Assembly: GCA_934364985.1 (NCBI GenBank)
Contig: CAKRMU010000003.1
Coordinates: 1-64,000 of the forward strand
Reading direction: 5' to 3'
Length of the DNA stretch: 64,000 bases
DNA from: an uncultured Porphyromonas sp.
GTDB taxonomy: Bacteria > Bacteroidota > Bacteroidia > Bacteroidales > Porphyromonadaceae
The position numbers and the translations under genes are program-made. This document shows positions 17,416 to 26,859 of the stretch, in pieces (the stretch's first letter is position 1; each line of letters opens with the position of its first letter). The notes under the pieces were generated by a model. The model was given only the letters and a program-made list of their open reading frames with translations. It made no database searches and was not told where the DNA came from.

Positions 17416-19434
17416 TTAGGCTTCCTCCGTCTCTACTTCCGCTTTTTTACTTGCACGAACCAGGTAAATAAAGATGCCTATGTATGCAATAACGGTTAGA
17501 GCATGGCTCCAAGGATTAGCAAGCCAACCTTCCATTTTGAGATCGGCACCTGCCAATTTAAGCAACGCACTAACCACTCCCATCAACGCACCACCAGCGA
17601 TAAAGCCTGAGGCGAGAAGGGTACCTTTGTCTTTTCTTGCTCTATTGAGGGCTTCGTCTTTAGTGCGACTTCCTACATACCAACTGATGAACCCGCCGAC
17701 GAGAAGTGGCAAATTGAGGTGAAGTGGGATAAACATCCCGAGAGCAAAAGGCAGTGCAGGCACCTTAAAAATGGTCAATAATAGAGCAATCACAGCACCG
17801 ATCCCATAAAGAAGCCATTTGGCACCTGAACCGGTCATCAATGGTTCAATGAGAGCTGCCATTGCGTTAGCTTGAGGTGCTTGTAAGGCATTATCACCCG
17901 TAAAACCATACGCTTTTTCGAGTAGGATAATAACTCCACAGACTGTAGCAGCTGAGACAAGAGTGCCAAGGAATTTCCAGCTCTCCTGCACTTTAGGCGT
18001 GGTACCCAGCCAATAACCGATCTTGAGATCCGTGATAAAGCCACCCGCCATTGAGAGGGCTGTACATACCACAACCCCGATGATGAGTGCCGAGACCATA
18101 CCACTGGCTCCCTCCATTCCTACAGCCACAAGTACGACACTCGCCACGATAAGTGTCATAAGCGTCATACCAGATACGGGGTTAGAGCCTACTATAGCTA
18201 TGGCATTAGCAGCAACAGTAGTGAATAAAAAGCCTATGACAGCTACTAATAAGAGGCCAATAATTGCCCACAACAAGTTATGATGTACCACACCGAAGTA
18301 AAAGAAGATGCCGATGCAGATAAGGGCAAGTAGTATCCCCCAGACCACATATTTCATACTAATATCCCTATCAGTACGAGCAACATTATCCTCAGGTGCC
18401 GTACTTCCGCCCTTTTGTTTTAGTTCCTTAGAAGCGAGCCCCACGGCACCAAAAATAATCTTACGGCTCTTATATATACTGATAAGCCCCGCCATAGCGA
18501 TACCGCCGATACCGATATTACGCCCATAGTTAAAGAAGATTTCTTCGGCACTCATTTCCGTAATACTCTTGACGATAGAGGCATCTCCAAAGGTGATAAC
18601 CTCGCTTCCCCAAAAGACGTTCATAAGTGGAACGATGATCCACCACACGAGAGCCGAACCGGCACAAATAATAGCTGCGTACTTCAAACCAATGATGTAG
18701 CCCAGACCCATTACAGCAGCACTGGTATTGATATTGAACTCTATCTTAGCTTTATTGGCGATAGTTGCTCCCCACGACATCACCTTGGTGCTAAACACTT
18801 CGTGCCACGTACCAAATGTTGATACCGCAAAATCGTAAAGGCCGCCTATCAATCCTGAGATAAGCAAAGGCTTAGCTTGGGCACCGCCTTTTTCGCTACT
18901 TAATAGTACTTGAGTGGTCGCTGTGGCTTCGGGGAATGGATACTCGCCGTGCATATCTTTCACGAAATACTTCCTAAAAGGTATTAACATCAGTATCCCT
19001 AATATCCCGCCAAGTAGTGCACTAATGAATATTTGGAGGAAGCTAACCGCCATCTCGGGGTACTTGCTTTTGAGGATAAAGATAGCAGGGATTGTAAATA
19101 TCGCTCCTGCCACTACTACACCACTGGCCGCACCGATACTCTGAATCATGACGTTTTCCAATAGGGCTCCCTTACGCTTTGTAGCGGTAGTAAGCCCTGC
19201 CGCTATGATGGCTATTGGGATGGCGGCTTCGAATACCTGTCCTACCTTAAGCCCTAAATAAGCTGTGGCGGCACTAAAGATAACCGCCATGATGATACCC
19301 CACCCTACGCTGTACGCTGTTGCTTGCTTAGGGTTGACGTTAGAGGGTACAACGGGGTGGTATTCTTCGCCCGGCTTTAGGGGGCGATATGCGTTCTCCG
19401 GCAGTTCGCCCTTACGAGTTTTCTGTTGTTCCAT
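17416..19434 (-). CDS. OPT-family oligopeptide transporter
   Basis: This 672-residue membrane protein has about 14-16 hydrophobic helices and the OPT family layout: a long N-terminal half that begins GWGIIMAVIFSAATAYLGLKVGQ and a second half with GSNPVSGMTLMTL. Members of the prokaryotic branch move small peptides or metal-chelator complexes across the inner membrane, probably with protons. It stands alone: a 178-bp gap to the polyprenyl synthase gene downstream and about 43 bp from pncB upstream. The substrate is unknown. Confidence 0.92.
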   Translation of the reverse strand: MEQQKTRKGELPENAYRPLKPGEEYHPVVPSNVNPKQATAYSVGWGIIMAVIFSAATAYLGLKVGQVFEAAIPIAIIAAGLTTATKRKGALLENVMIQSIGAASGVVVAGAIFTIPAIFILKSKYPEMAVSFLQIFISALLGGILGILMLIPFRKYFVKDMHGEYPFPEATATTQVLLSSEKGGAQAKPLLISGLIGGLYDFAVSTFGTWHEVFSTKVMSWGATIANKAKIEFNINTSAAVMGLGYIIGLKYAAIICAGSALVWWIIVPLMNVFWGSEVITFGDASIVKSITEMSAEEIFFNYGRNIGIGGIAMAGLISIYKSRKIIFGAVGLASKELKQKGGSTAPEDNVARTDRDISMKYVVWGILLALICIGIFFYFGVVHHNLLWAIIGLLLVAVIGFLFTTVAANAIAIVGSNPVSGMTLMTLIVASVVLVAVGMEGASGMVSALIIGVVVCTALSMAGGFITDLKIGYWLGTTPKVQESWKFLGTLVSAATVCGVIILLEKAYGFTGDNALQAPQANAMAALIEPLMTGSGAKWLLYGIGAVIALLLTIFKVPALPFALGMFIPLHLNLPLLVGGFISWYVGSRTKDEALNRARKDKGTLLASGFIAGGALMGVVSALLKLAGADLKMEGWLANPWSHALTVIAYIGIFIYLVRASKKAEVETEEA

Positions 19435-19477
19435 TTGATATACGATAAGTTAGTAGGTTGTAATTGTTTTGGTGCGG

Positions 19478-20665
19478 TTACTTGATACCAAGAGTTTTTT
19501 GAGCCAATGCTATCTCGTCAGTGTCTCCAATGTGCTTACCCTCGACATCCGAAAGCTTCACGCAGTGGTTCCACTTCTGTCGTGGGGAGATTTGACAACC
19601 GATAAGTTTCATGACGATATTCCGAGGGATCGTATTGTTGCCTACGTCATTGGTGAGATTTGTCCCGATGCCAAAGGTGGCAGGGATTCGTCCCTCGCAG
19701 TACTCCTTAATCTCCACCGCTTTAGGTATGGTGAGACTATCACTAAATACGATGTACTTGAGCATTGGGTTTATTTTCAGCTCTTGGTACCTCTTGATCG
19801 TCTTCTCCACAAAAGCGAATGGGTCACCACTATCATGCCGCATGGAGGTAAAAAGCATTGCGTGCTTCTTGCTGAAATTTTGGACAAATACATCTGTGGT
19901 ATATGTATCCGTGAGTACCGTCCCGAGGTCACCATCGTAGACGTTTATCCAGTCTTCCATAGCCATATAATTCGCCATTTTGTAGCCATAGATAGCGGCA
20001 TGAAACTGCACCCACTCATGTGGATGCGTTCCTGTGACTTTGAGGTGATGCTTCATGGCGAAGTAGACATTACTGGTGCCGAATAAGCTATTCCCAGCAT
20101 GCTCCTTAAGGAGTTGCGTCACTAAATCTTCCACATCGGCACTAAACCTGCGACGCATACCGAAAAGTGAGACTTGGAGATTATTCTCTTTCATCGTATG
20201 AGCTTTCTCAATAGTCGTATCTCTCACGTACTTGAAGTCAGGCTCTTGATTCGTCACCTTGTAGAACAGCTCTGAGACAATGGCAAGTATCGGTGTCTCC
20301 CATAGGGTGACCCTATATAGCCTTCCCTCCGCAGTAATATGTAAGTGTCCCTCACTATCCTGATACACATCCACCTCCTTAGGGTCAAACTGGTAGCCCT
20401 TTAGGTAATCGATGTAGAAAGGGGGCAGATAAGGACATTCCTGAGACAAGAATATGGCTTCCTCCTCCGTCAGTCGAAGCTTTGTCATAAGCTCGATTTG
20501 CTCTACGACTTCCTCGGCAAAACCTTTAGGGTAAATGGTATCACTCCTATCGACGAATGCGAAACGACCACAAGCTCGTGGAAATAGTTTTGCATACGCA
20601 TAGCTGGTAGTAAACTTGTACAAGTCTGTATCTAAGATACTCCTGATTACTCCTTTTTGTTCCAT
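19478..20665 (-). CDS. pncB: Nicotinate phosphoribosyltransferase
   Basis: This 395-residue enzyme joins nicotinate and PRPP into nicotinate mononucleotide, the first step of the Preiss-Handler NAD salvage pathway. Motifs RHDSGDP (PRPP binding) and GIGTNLTND near the C terminus are intact, and the length fits type I PncB. It has its own promoter 35 bp upstream with an ideal 19-bp spacer, and array 3 lies 115 bp beyond the -7 element. Confidence 0.95.
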   Translation of the reverse strand: MEQKGVIRSILDTDLYKFTTSYAYAKLFPRACGRFAFVDRSDTIYPKGFAEEVVEQIELMTKLRLTEEEAIFLSQECPYLPPFYIDYLKGYQFDPKEVDVYQDSEGHLHITAEGRLYRVTLWETPILAIVSELFYKVTNQEPDFKYVRDTTIEKAHTMKENNLQVSLFGMRRRFSADVEDLVTQLLKEHAGNSLFGTSNVYFAMKHHLKVTGTHPHEWVQFHAAIYGYKMANYMAMEDWINVYDGDLGTVLTDTYTTDVFVQNFSKKHAMLFTSMRHDSGDPFAFVEKTIKRYQELKINPMLKYIVFSDSLTIPKAVEIKEYCEGRIPATFGIGTNLTNDVGNNTIPRNIVMKLIGCQISPRQKWNHCVKLSDVEGKHIGDTDEIALAQKTLGIK

Positions 20666-20699
20666 ATCAGTACATATTTACCTCACCCCATTATATAGG

Positions 20700-20730
20700 C
20701 AAATGTAGCATTTTTAAGCTTTGTGCCAAA
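20700..20730 (-). promoter_or_regulatory. pncB promoter
   Basis: On the minus strand, -33 TTTG at 20727-20730 and -7 TACATTTG at 20700-20707 are separated by 19 bp. Transcription would begin roughly 25 bases before the pncB ATG at 20665. Confidence 0.65.
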
Positions 20731-20822
20731 ATAAGATCTGAAAAAAGGGTCTAAAAAAGGAGCATATTCAAGGGAATGATGGTCTAAATAGCTCTTTAAA
20801 GAAAGACGATATGACCTAAAAC

Positions 20823-20906
20823 AGATACTGGGAATTCGCCCTGACGAATACCAAGTATTTGTCCAAGCGAATTCCCGGTATTCGTCACAGCGTATTCAGG
20901 GTATCC
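20823..20906. repeat. 23-bp modular repeat array 3 (84 bp, 4 modules)
   Basis: Modules begin at 20823, 20846, 20869 and 20892: AGATACTGGGAAT, GAATACCAAGTAT, GAATTCCCGGTAT and a final 15-bp unit ending TATCC. Spacers are TCGCCCTGAC, TTGTCCAAGC and TCGTCACAGC. It lies between pncB and the rfbC 3' end. Confidence 0.87.
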
Positions 20907-20948
20907 TTTTTAGAGGGGTTCCGAAGCTCTAACCTACCTTTTATGATA

Positions 20949-21491
20949 TTACTTCAGGCGAGGTGCAGAAAGATCTTTTTCCGAGACTATCAGCTCGTCA
21001 AGAGACATATACTTCTGGAGCAGATCTAATATATTCTGGGACTGGTAGTTATGGGCATCTTCGGAGGTGGGAGAATAGAGAGCATCCACTTTGTATTGTA
21101 CGCATGACCCCTCCTCGAGTGCTAAAAAACCATGAGCATAATGAGCCGGAATAAAGAGGGCGTTGCCACTCTCAGGAGTTAATTCTACGGATACGACTTC
21201 GCCATAAGTCGGAGACGAAGGCTCTACATCCATGGCTATATCAAGGATACGACCCGACAAACATCGTACCATTTTTGCCTGAGCAAAGGGTGGTAATTGC
21301 CGATGCATTCCGCGAAATACTCCTTTGTGCGAATAACTCATATTATCTTGCACAAAATGAGGATGCCCACTTAGTTTTTCGCTAAGCTCACCTTCCTTAA
21401 AAAGCTCCATAAAATAACCTCTGGAGTCATCGTACCTCGTACTTTCCACAAGTTGTACCCCGGGGAGGGCTAAGTCCGTTATCTTCATCAT
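20949..21491 (-). CDS. rfbC: dTDP-4-dehydrorhamnose 3,5-epimerase
   Basis: This 180-residue cupin is the RmlC/RfbC epimerase of dTDP-L-rhamnose synthesis. The key His lies in FRGMHRQLPPF, and the family motifs RGYFMELF and PAHYAHGFLAL are present. The frame is open to 21557, but that extension lies inside ispG; MMKITDL just after the ispG stop is the proper start. The other rhamnose genes (A, B, D) are not in the window, so this gene is separated from its pathway. Confidence 0.9.
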   Translation of the reverse strand: MMKITDLALPGVQLVESTRYDDSRGYFMELFKEGELSEKLSGHPHFVQDNMSYSHKGVFRGMHRQLPPFAQAKMVRCLSGRILDIAMDVEPSSPTYGEVVSVELTPESGNALFIPAHYAHGFLALEEGSCVQYKVDALYSPTSEDAHNYQSQNILDLLQKYMSLDELIVSEKDLSAPRLK

Positions 21492-21504
21492 GTTGTTTCT
21501 TGCA

Positions 21505-23157
21505 CTACTTATTATCCGGTTCCTGCCAATCTCCTTGCTCTTTGATAAGCTCGACAAGGGCTTCTACAGCATTCTCTTGCGGAATGTTCCGCCTAACCCT
21601 CTCTTTATTGTGGTACAAATCAATATGTCCGGGTGCACTACCCACATAACCATAGTCGGCATCCGCCATCTCGCCTGGTCCATTAACGATACAGCCCATT
21701 ACACCTATCTTTAGACCTCGAAGGTGATTAGTGGCAGACTTAATCTTGGCAACAGTGCTTTGTAAGTCGAATAAAGTCCGTCCACAACCGGGGCATGAGA
21801 TGTAATCAGTTCGCGAAATACGACGTCGCGAAGCTTGCAGTAGCCCGAAAGCAATGCTATTAAGAGTCAAAGCTTCCTCCTGATGTCCACAAAGATATAG
21901 CCCTTGAAGCTGTCCCCGCATTAAGGCACTTCCCAACTGAAATCCTAACCACGTAGGCAACATTGTCATAGGGATATGGGCACAATCTATTTTGAGAATA
22001 TAAGGGAGGACCATCGCCTCATCCAGAGCTTGAAGCATCAATGTAGGAGCATAAGAATGCGACAACTCCACTACGAGTAATGCCCCCTGTGGTAGCTGGA
22101 CATTAGGGTGCCGGAGGGCTTCAACATCAGGGACCGTCACCAAAAGGGTACTGGCATCCACCTCTATATCGGGGCGATCCGCAGGATGGAGCTTTTGGAA
22201 ACAAGGAGAAGCATCCATCAGCACCAAAGGCTGTTCAAAGCACCTAATAGGCAAAGTCTGTTTGTGGTACTCTATCTCAATGGGTGCCGATTTAGACAAA
22301 GTCTCAACACACCCTACAAGTATTTTTGCCTCTGGAATTTCTGCCACCGGGTCCTCACTCAGCGACACCCGAATGGTATCTCCGAATCCCTCAGATAGCA
22401 AAGCCCCTATCCCTACGGCACTCTTTATCCTGCCATCCTCACCATTTCCAGCTTCGGTAACTCCTAAATGTAGAGGATAGCACATCCCACATCCCTCCAT
22501 CCGTTTTACGAGTAAACGCACCGTCTCTGTCATTACTAAGGGGTTAGAACTCTTGATAGAAATCACCACGTCATTATACCCTACCTCGTGGCAAACCTCA
22601 AGATACTCCATACAGCTTTCCACCATTCCATCGGGCGTATCACCATAACGGCTCATAATTCTATCGGACAACGACCCATGGTTAACGCCAATACGGATCG
22701 ATGTATGGTGACTTTTGCAGTGACGGATAAAAGACTTAAAATTTGCTTGTAAGGCATTCACCTCGTCTTGATAGCCGTCATCGGTGTAATTGATTTGCCT
22801 AAATGTTCGTGCCGGGTCATAAAAATTTCCGGGATTGATCCGCACTTTCTCCACAAATTTTGCCGCTTCAAATGCCGCCTTAGGATTGAAATGGATATCG
22901 GCAGATATAGGCACCTCGTAGCCGTCTTGTCGCACTTTTTGATGAATGGCTTCCAAAGCTTGTGCCTCACGTATCCCCTGAACCGTGAGGCGGACAAGCT
23001 GAGCTCCGGCCTCCTCCAGTTGCTCAATTTGCACTACAGCCGCCTCAATATTATTGGTATCTACATTGGTCATCGACTGGATGACAATGGGGGCATCCCC
23101 CCCTATAGTTATCTGCCCTACTCGTGCAGGTGTTGTGTGTCTTCTCTCGTACTTCAT
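21505..23157 (-). CDS. ispG: IspG: 4-hydroxy-3-methylbut-2-enyl diphosphate synthase, long form
   Basis: This 550-residue enzyme of the non-mevalonate isoprenoid pathway is much longer than Escherichia coli IspG (about 370). The N-terminal TIM barrel ends near residue 270, an insert of roughly 170 residues follows, and the [4Fe-4S] domain at the C terminus has C455, C458 and C489 (CPGCGRT and GCIVNGPGE). The extended form is known in Bacteroidetes and plants. Its stop is 13 bp before the rfbC start; its start overlaps the DUF4230 gene by four bases. Confidence 0.95.
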   Translation of the reverse strand: MKYERRHTTPARVGQITIGGDAPIVIQSMTNVDTNNIEAAVVQIEQLEEAGAQLVRLTVQGIREAQALEAIHQKVRQDGYEVPISADIHFNPKAAFEAAKFVEKVRINPGNFYDPARTFRQINYTDDGYQDEVNALQANFKSFIRHCKSHHTSIRIGVNHGSLSDRIMSRYGDTPDGMVESCMEYLEVCHEVGYNDVVISIKSSNPLVMTETVRLLVKRMEGCGMCYPLHLGVTEAGNGEDGRIKSAVGIGALLSEGFGDTIRVSLSEDPVAEIPEAKILVGCVETLSKSAPIEIEYHKQTLPIRCFEQPLVLMDASPCFQKLHPADRPDIEVDASTLLVTVPDVEALRHPNVQLPQGALLVVELSHSYAPTLMLQALDEAMVLPYILKIDCAHIPMTMLPTWLGFQLGSALMRGQLQGLYLCGHQEEALTLNSIAFGLLQASRRRISRTDYISCPGCGRTLFDLQSTVAKIKSATNHLRGLKIGVMGCIVNGPGEMADADYGYVGSAPGHIDLYHNKERVRRNIPQENAVEALVELIKEQGDWQEPDNK

Positions 23158-23804
23158 CTCTTAATAGGTACTGCTATTCTGCTATCCAAACTGTCTAAAT
23201 TATCGTGCTGTGCCTGCTCGTTAGGTAATGGGTCGTCTTCGTCAAGTATGATAACGATGCCAGGGATGACACTATACATATTGAGGAGTAAATCCGTAAC
23301 CTCTTGCTTTGCTCGCTCCAATTGTCCCTCCTCCCGAAGCTCTTTATGGAGGGTAGCTATCGCTTGTCTCTTCATAGCATTTTCCTCCTCCACTGTCAAA
23401 CCTTGCCCCATTAGGCGGGTAATAAAATCCTCTCCCCATACATCCAAGACCCTGAAGCCGTAATCCTCATGCTCAAGAATCTGCACCTGAGGAGCGGGCA
23501 AACGGAGAAAAAGGGTGTCGTCACTAATCGCATAAGGCATCTGCTCTATGTCGAAGCCGATGCGTACCCGATAGTGACCGATACCGAAAGCGGCTTTGCC
23601 ATTGTGCCGATAACTGACAGGGACTGTCCGCTCTCCCTCTATCGTCGAGACACGAACAAGGCTTTTGGCGTCAGTTGCCATTGCCACGAGATAATTGTGC
23701 TGATCCTCTTTTTGCTTTAGCTGATAGTAGACCATTATTCCTATCGCTATGAAGACAACACCCAATACGATACCACCCAATGCCTTAGCAGAGATCTTTT
23801 TCAT
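23154..23804 (-). CDS. DUF4230 protein (second of a pair)
   Basis: This 216-residue protein has one N-terminal membrane anchor (about 9-27, GGIVLGVVFIAIGIMVYY) and a soluble DUF4230-like domain. Its neighbour upstream is a diverged paralogue. The genes overlap by four bases, as does the ispG start, so all three appear to be translated from one message. Function is unknown; the anchor suggests it faces the periplasm. Confidence 0.75.
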   Translation of the reverse strand: MKKISAKALGGIVLGVVFIAIGIMVYYQLKQKEDQHNYLVAMATDAKSLVRVSTIEGERTVPVSYRHNGKAAFGIGHYRVRIGFDIEQMPYAISDDTLFLRLPAPQVQILEHEDYGFRVLDVWGEDFITRLMGQGLTVEEENAMKRQAIATLHKELREEGQLERAKQEVTDLLLNMYSVIPGIVIILDEDDPLPNEQAQHDNLDSLDSRIAVPIKR

Positions 23805-24418
23805 TTGGTTTTGAATTTTACAGTTACTTCTTTACAGCCCCGAGCTTTCAAAAGCCCCGTAAAATACGCTGTGCCTTTTGCTTCTGCAAGCGATATCAAT
23901 TCGCTATACTGCTCAGTGTCGGGTGCTAATCTGCCTTTAGCATAGGCGACAGCTTTATTTTGGATTTGCCGACGCTCCTCGGGCGTGATGCTCCTCTGCA
24001 GTCCTGTGACCCGCTCATGCAGTTTCTTAAGGTCGCCACTTCTTCCCATCGGTTCAATCTGCACCGGGGGAAGTGTAATGGTCACGTGCTTGTTATGCTT
24101 GTCATAGTCCGCATCCTCTTCGGGTGAAAAAAGGGTAAGGTCAATGTATGCCACGCTATAAATGGTAAAGCTATAAATACCGATTCTATCACCTGCCCGT
24201 AGCAAAGATGCAAGGTAATCGTTGACCTCCTCAATTGAATGAATATCTGCCAATCTAACCTCATTAGCAGAAATCATAAAAATCTCTTCGGTTTGATACT
24301 CCACCAAATCAAGTTTGCCAATAGCACGAAGCTCACTTACCTGAGGGAGATATCCTTTAGGGTCGGAGCCACAACCAATAAGTATTAGTGTCAGCAATAA
24401 TATCCGTAGTAGTTTCAT
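23801..24418 (-). CDS. DUF4230 lipoprotein (first of a pair)
   Basis: This 205-residue protein begins with a lipoprotein signal (MKLLRILLLTLILIGCGS), so Cys near residue 16 would be lipidated. The frame is open to 24448, but a -7 box (TACCTTTG) covers that upstream ATG and AGGATA precedes the chosen one. The domain is DUF4230-like, as in the downstream paralogue. It heads the group DUF4230, DUF4230, ispG, rfbC. No function is known. Confidence 0.75.
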   Translation of the reverse strand: MKLLRILLLTLILIGCGSDPKGYLPQVSELRAIGKLDLVEYQTEEIFMISANEVRLADIHSIEEVNDYLASLLRAGDRIGIYSFTIYSVAYIDLTLFSPEEDADYDKHNKHVTITLPPVQIEPMGRSGDLKKLHERVTGLQRSITPEERRQIQNKAVAYAKGRLAPDTEQYSELISLAEAKGTAYFTGLLKARGCKEVTVKFKTK

Positions 24419-24445
24419 TATCCTGCGTCTTAGATGTCCACAAGG

Positions 24446-24453
24446 CAAAGGTA
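24446..24453 (-). promoter_or_regulatory. Putative DUF4230-ispG operon -7 element
   Basis: The minus strand reads TACCTTTG, 28 bp before the chosen ATG at 24418. No clear -33 TTTG is seen. It supports the internal start over the longer reading frame. Confidence 0.45.
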
Positions 24454-24499
24454 ATAAAATATAGGAGACCTCTACACACTATCCCGCTTTTCACGAAAA

Positions 24500-24583
24500 G
24501 GATACTTGTCATTCGTTTCACAACATATTCTGTATTCGTCCTCCCGAGTATAGGATGGTTTTCAGTGCGAATACTATATCTAT
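24500..24583. repeat. Degenerate 23-bp modular array 4 (84 bp)
   Basis: The first two modules (GGATACTTGTCAT at 24500, ACATATTCTGTAT at 24523) are clear. The third (GAGTATAGGATGG at 24546) and the last (GAATACTATATCTAT from 24569) are decayed but in register. It lies between divergent genes with -7 elements 46 bp and 82 bp away. Confidence 0.65.
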
Positions 24584-24665
24584 AGACGTTGGCACGAAGA
24601 ATAAACTAACTGAGTAGCCCGACACACACACCTAATAATACCAACATATTATTCTCATATTTTGC

Positions 24666-24673
24666 TATCTTTG
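24666..24673 (+). promoter_or_regulatory. Putative formate/nitrite transporter -7 element
   Basis: TATCTTTG matches the Bacteroidetes -7 consensus. It would place transcription start near 24680, downstream of the first in-frame ATG at 24676 but upstream of the one at 24721. Confidence 0.45.
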
Positions 24674-24720
24674 TAATGGAAGGTGGAATATTCGATATTA
24701 TCAAAAGGGTACGTAGGTGT

Positions 24721-25509
24721 ATGCAACTGATGATCAACACGCCCTCGGAAGTTCTTAAACTGACCGAGGGGATGGCACTCAAGAAATATAAAACCCCGCT
24801 CTTAAAGCTCTCACTATTAGGCATCTTAGGGGGAGCATACATAGCTATTGGGGGGCTACTATCGTTTTATATAGCATATGGTATGCCTGACGTTACCTCT
24901 GGGGCTCCCTCTCTAATGCGACTGATACAAGGCATTCTTTTCCCCATCGGGCTTATTTTAATCATTTTGGTTGGGGGAGAGCTATTTACTGGAAATACCG
25001 CCTATCTGATAACGGGTGCCAGAAAAGGGATTATCCCTTGGAGCTATTTAGCTACTAATTGGAGTATCGTGTGGCTAACCAATTTCATTGGTGCAACAGT
25101 CTTTTGTTACCTTTTAGTACACCTTACCGGCATTCTCAGTGCTAATCCTTGGCACGATGGTATCATCAATATTGCGGAAGGGAAAGTATCTCAGCCGTGG
25201 CATGTGATTTTTCTTAAAGGCATTGGGGCTAATTGGTTGGTATGCCTTGCGGTATGGCTTGGTCTTAGCTCGGAAGGGATGCTTGGCAGACTTGTCGGGC
25301 TGTGGTTCCCGGTTATGACTTTTGTATCTATCGGTTTTGAACATAGTATCGCCAATATGTTTTACATCCCGATGGGGATGATGACGGGGGCAGATATCAC
25401 TATTGGCGAGATGTTGTGGCAAAACCTACTACCTGCCACATTGGGAAACATCATCGGGGGTTCGCTATTTGTAGGATGGTCCTATAGCTTTTTGTATAAG
25501 ACAAAGTAA
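24721..25509 (+). CDS. Formate/nitrite transporter (FNT) family channel
   Basis: This 262-residue protein has six or seven hydrophobic helices and the FNT family pattern, with GILGGAYIAIGGLLSF in the first helix region and GIGANWLVCLAVWLG later. FNT channels move formate, nitrite or hydrosulfide across the inner membrane. The start at 24721 is chosen because a -7 box lies at 24666-24673; the reading frame is open from 24676. It stands alone, 36 bp before a TolC-like gene, and its substrate cannot be told. Confidence 0.88.
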   Translation: MQLMINTPSEVLKLTEGMALKKYKTPLLKLSLLGILGGAYIAIGGLLSFYIAYGMPDVTSGAPSLMRLIQGILFPIGLILIILVGGELFTGNTAYLITGARKGIIPWSYLATNWSIVWLTNFIGATVFCYLLVHLTGILSANPWHDGIINIAEGKVSQPWHVIFLKGIGANWLVCLAVWLGLSSEGMLGRLVGLWFPVMTFVSIGFEHSIANMFYIPMGMMTGADITIGEMLWQNLLPATLGNIIGGSLFVGWSYSFLYKTK

Positions 25510-25545
25510 AGATAACTAAGATAAAGTAAGGTAAACTATAACGGC

Positions 25546-26859
25546 ATGAATAGTAGAATAAAACGATTTGCATTGCTTATAGTAGCAAGCCTCGGTGCGA
25601 CTTTAGGTGTGTCAGCTCAGAGTATCACTCTGGAGCAATGTCTCAAAGCGACTCATGACAACTTTCCTCTGCAAGATCAGAAAATACTGCAAGCGGACGC
25701 CGGTGAAGCACTACAAAAAGCTCTTTGGTATGCTTATATTCCTCAACTGTCCTTAGGAGGTCAAGCCACCTATCAAAGCCATGTGATAGAGTTGAATGTT
25801 GACCCCCCAACCTACCCATTAATAGGGAAGATTGACCTAAACTTTATTCCAGCAATACCGAAGTTTCAATATACCGTATTTGCACAAGCCACTCAGGTGA
25901 TATGGGATGGTGGTCAAGTAAAAGCGGGGGCTAAAATGATCGTGGCTAAAACTGACGAACAACAGGCTCAAACTGATGTAGAACTGCAAAAGCTACAAGA
26001 GGGTGTCACGGAGCTTTACTTTGCACTCCTACTAATTGAACAACAGGAGGAGACCGAAAGGATCCTCAAAGAAGAGCTTGAGAGGCAAGAGGAAAAGGTA
26101 GCGACCTCTATCGTCAATGGGATGGCGACTGAAAATGACCGCGACTTGGTGCGAGTAGAACTTCTTAAAGCTAAGCAACGAAGAGATGAAATAAAAGAGA
26201 GCCGGGAAGCCATCCTTGATGCCCTATCTATCTATACTGGGATTGCGATATCGCAAGATGTTACCCCCAAACTACCCGATGCCCCAATCCTACCTCAAGA
26301 CACTCAAGGTAGGATAGCCCCTCAACGTGCTGAGCATAGGCTTTTGGATAGCCATCTGAAAACAGCTGATGCCGAATGGAATGCTTTTGTAGCTAAAGGA
26401 ATGCCTACAATAGCATTATTCGCGAGAGGTGGATATGGGCGTCCTGGTTTGAATATGCTTGACCCCGACCCTAAACCTTTCTTTATAGGAGGTGTGACCC
26501 TAAGCTGGGACTTTGGTCAGCTTTATGGGTATTCGGCTCAAAGGCGAAAACGAGACAATACTCACCTGATAGTAGAACTAAAACGTCAGGCTCTTGAGAG
26601 AGAACTCGCTACCGACGTCGTAAGGAAGAATGCCGAAGCTGAACAGTACCTAAAAATGCTGGAGCAGGATAAAGAGATCGTACAACTCAATAAGAATATT
26701 TCAGAGAGAAATAAATTGTTAGAGGCAGAGGGGTCGCTCTCAACTACTGATTTCCTGAAACAATTGAATAATTATTCAATAGCGAAGCTCACACAAAAGG
26801 TACATAAAATACAATATATTAGAGCTTTATACAAAAAGAAAAATAGTTTAGCGTTATGA
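25546..26859 (+). CDS. TolC-family outer membrane efflux protein
   Basis: This 437-residue protein has a signal peptide (about 1-24, ending VSAQ) and two long alpha-helical repeats with beta-strands typical of TolC/OEP proteins. It would form a trimeric channel through the outer membrane. It is the first of six genes, its end overlaps the HlyD gene by four bases, and all six probably form one exporter. Confidence 0.9.
   Translation: MNSRIKRFALLIVASLGATLGVSAQSITLEQCLKATHDNFPLQDQKILQADAGEALQKALWYAYIPQLSLGGQATYQSHVIELNVDPPTYPLIGKIDLNFIPAIPKFQYTVFAQATQVIWDGGQVKAGAKMIVAKTDEQQAQTDVELQKLQEGVTELYFALLLIEQQEETERILKEELERQEEKVATSIVNGMATENDRDLVRVELLKAKQRRDEIKESREAILDALSIYTGIAISQDVTPKLPDAPILPQDTQGRIAPQRAEHRLLDSHLKTADAEWNAFVAKGMPTIALFARGGYGRPGLNMLDPDPKPFFIGGVTLSWDFGQLYGYSAQRRKRDNTHLIVELKRQALERELATDVVRKNAEAEQYLKMLEQDKEIVQLNKNISERNKLLEAEGSLSTTDFLKQLNNYSIAKLTQKVHKIQYIRALYKKKNSLAL

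Noticed and set aside
19469..20086. A 205-codon open frame on the plus strand
   Set aside because: It is antisense to pncB, which has complete motifs and a promoter; the frame has no domain.
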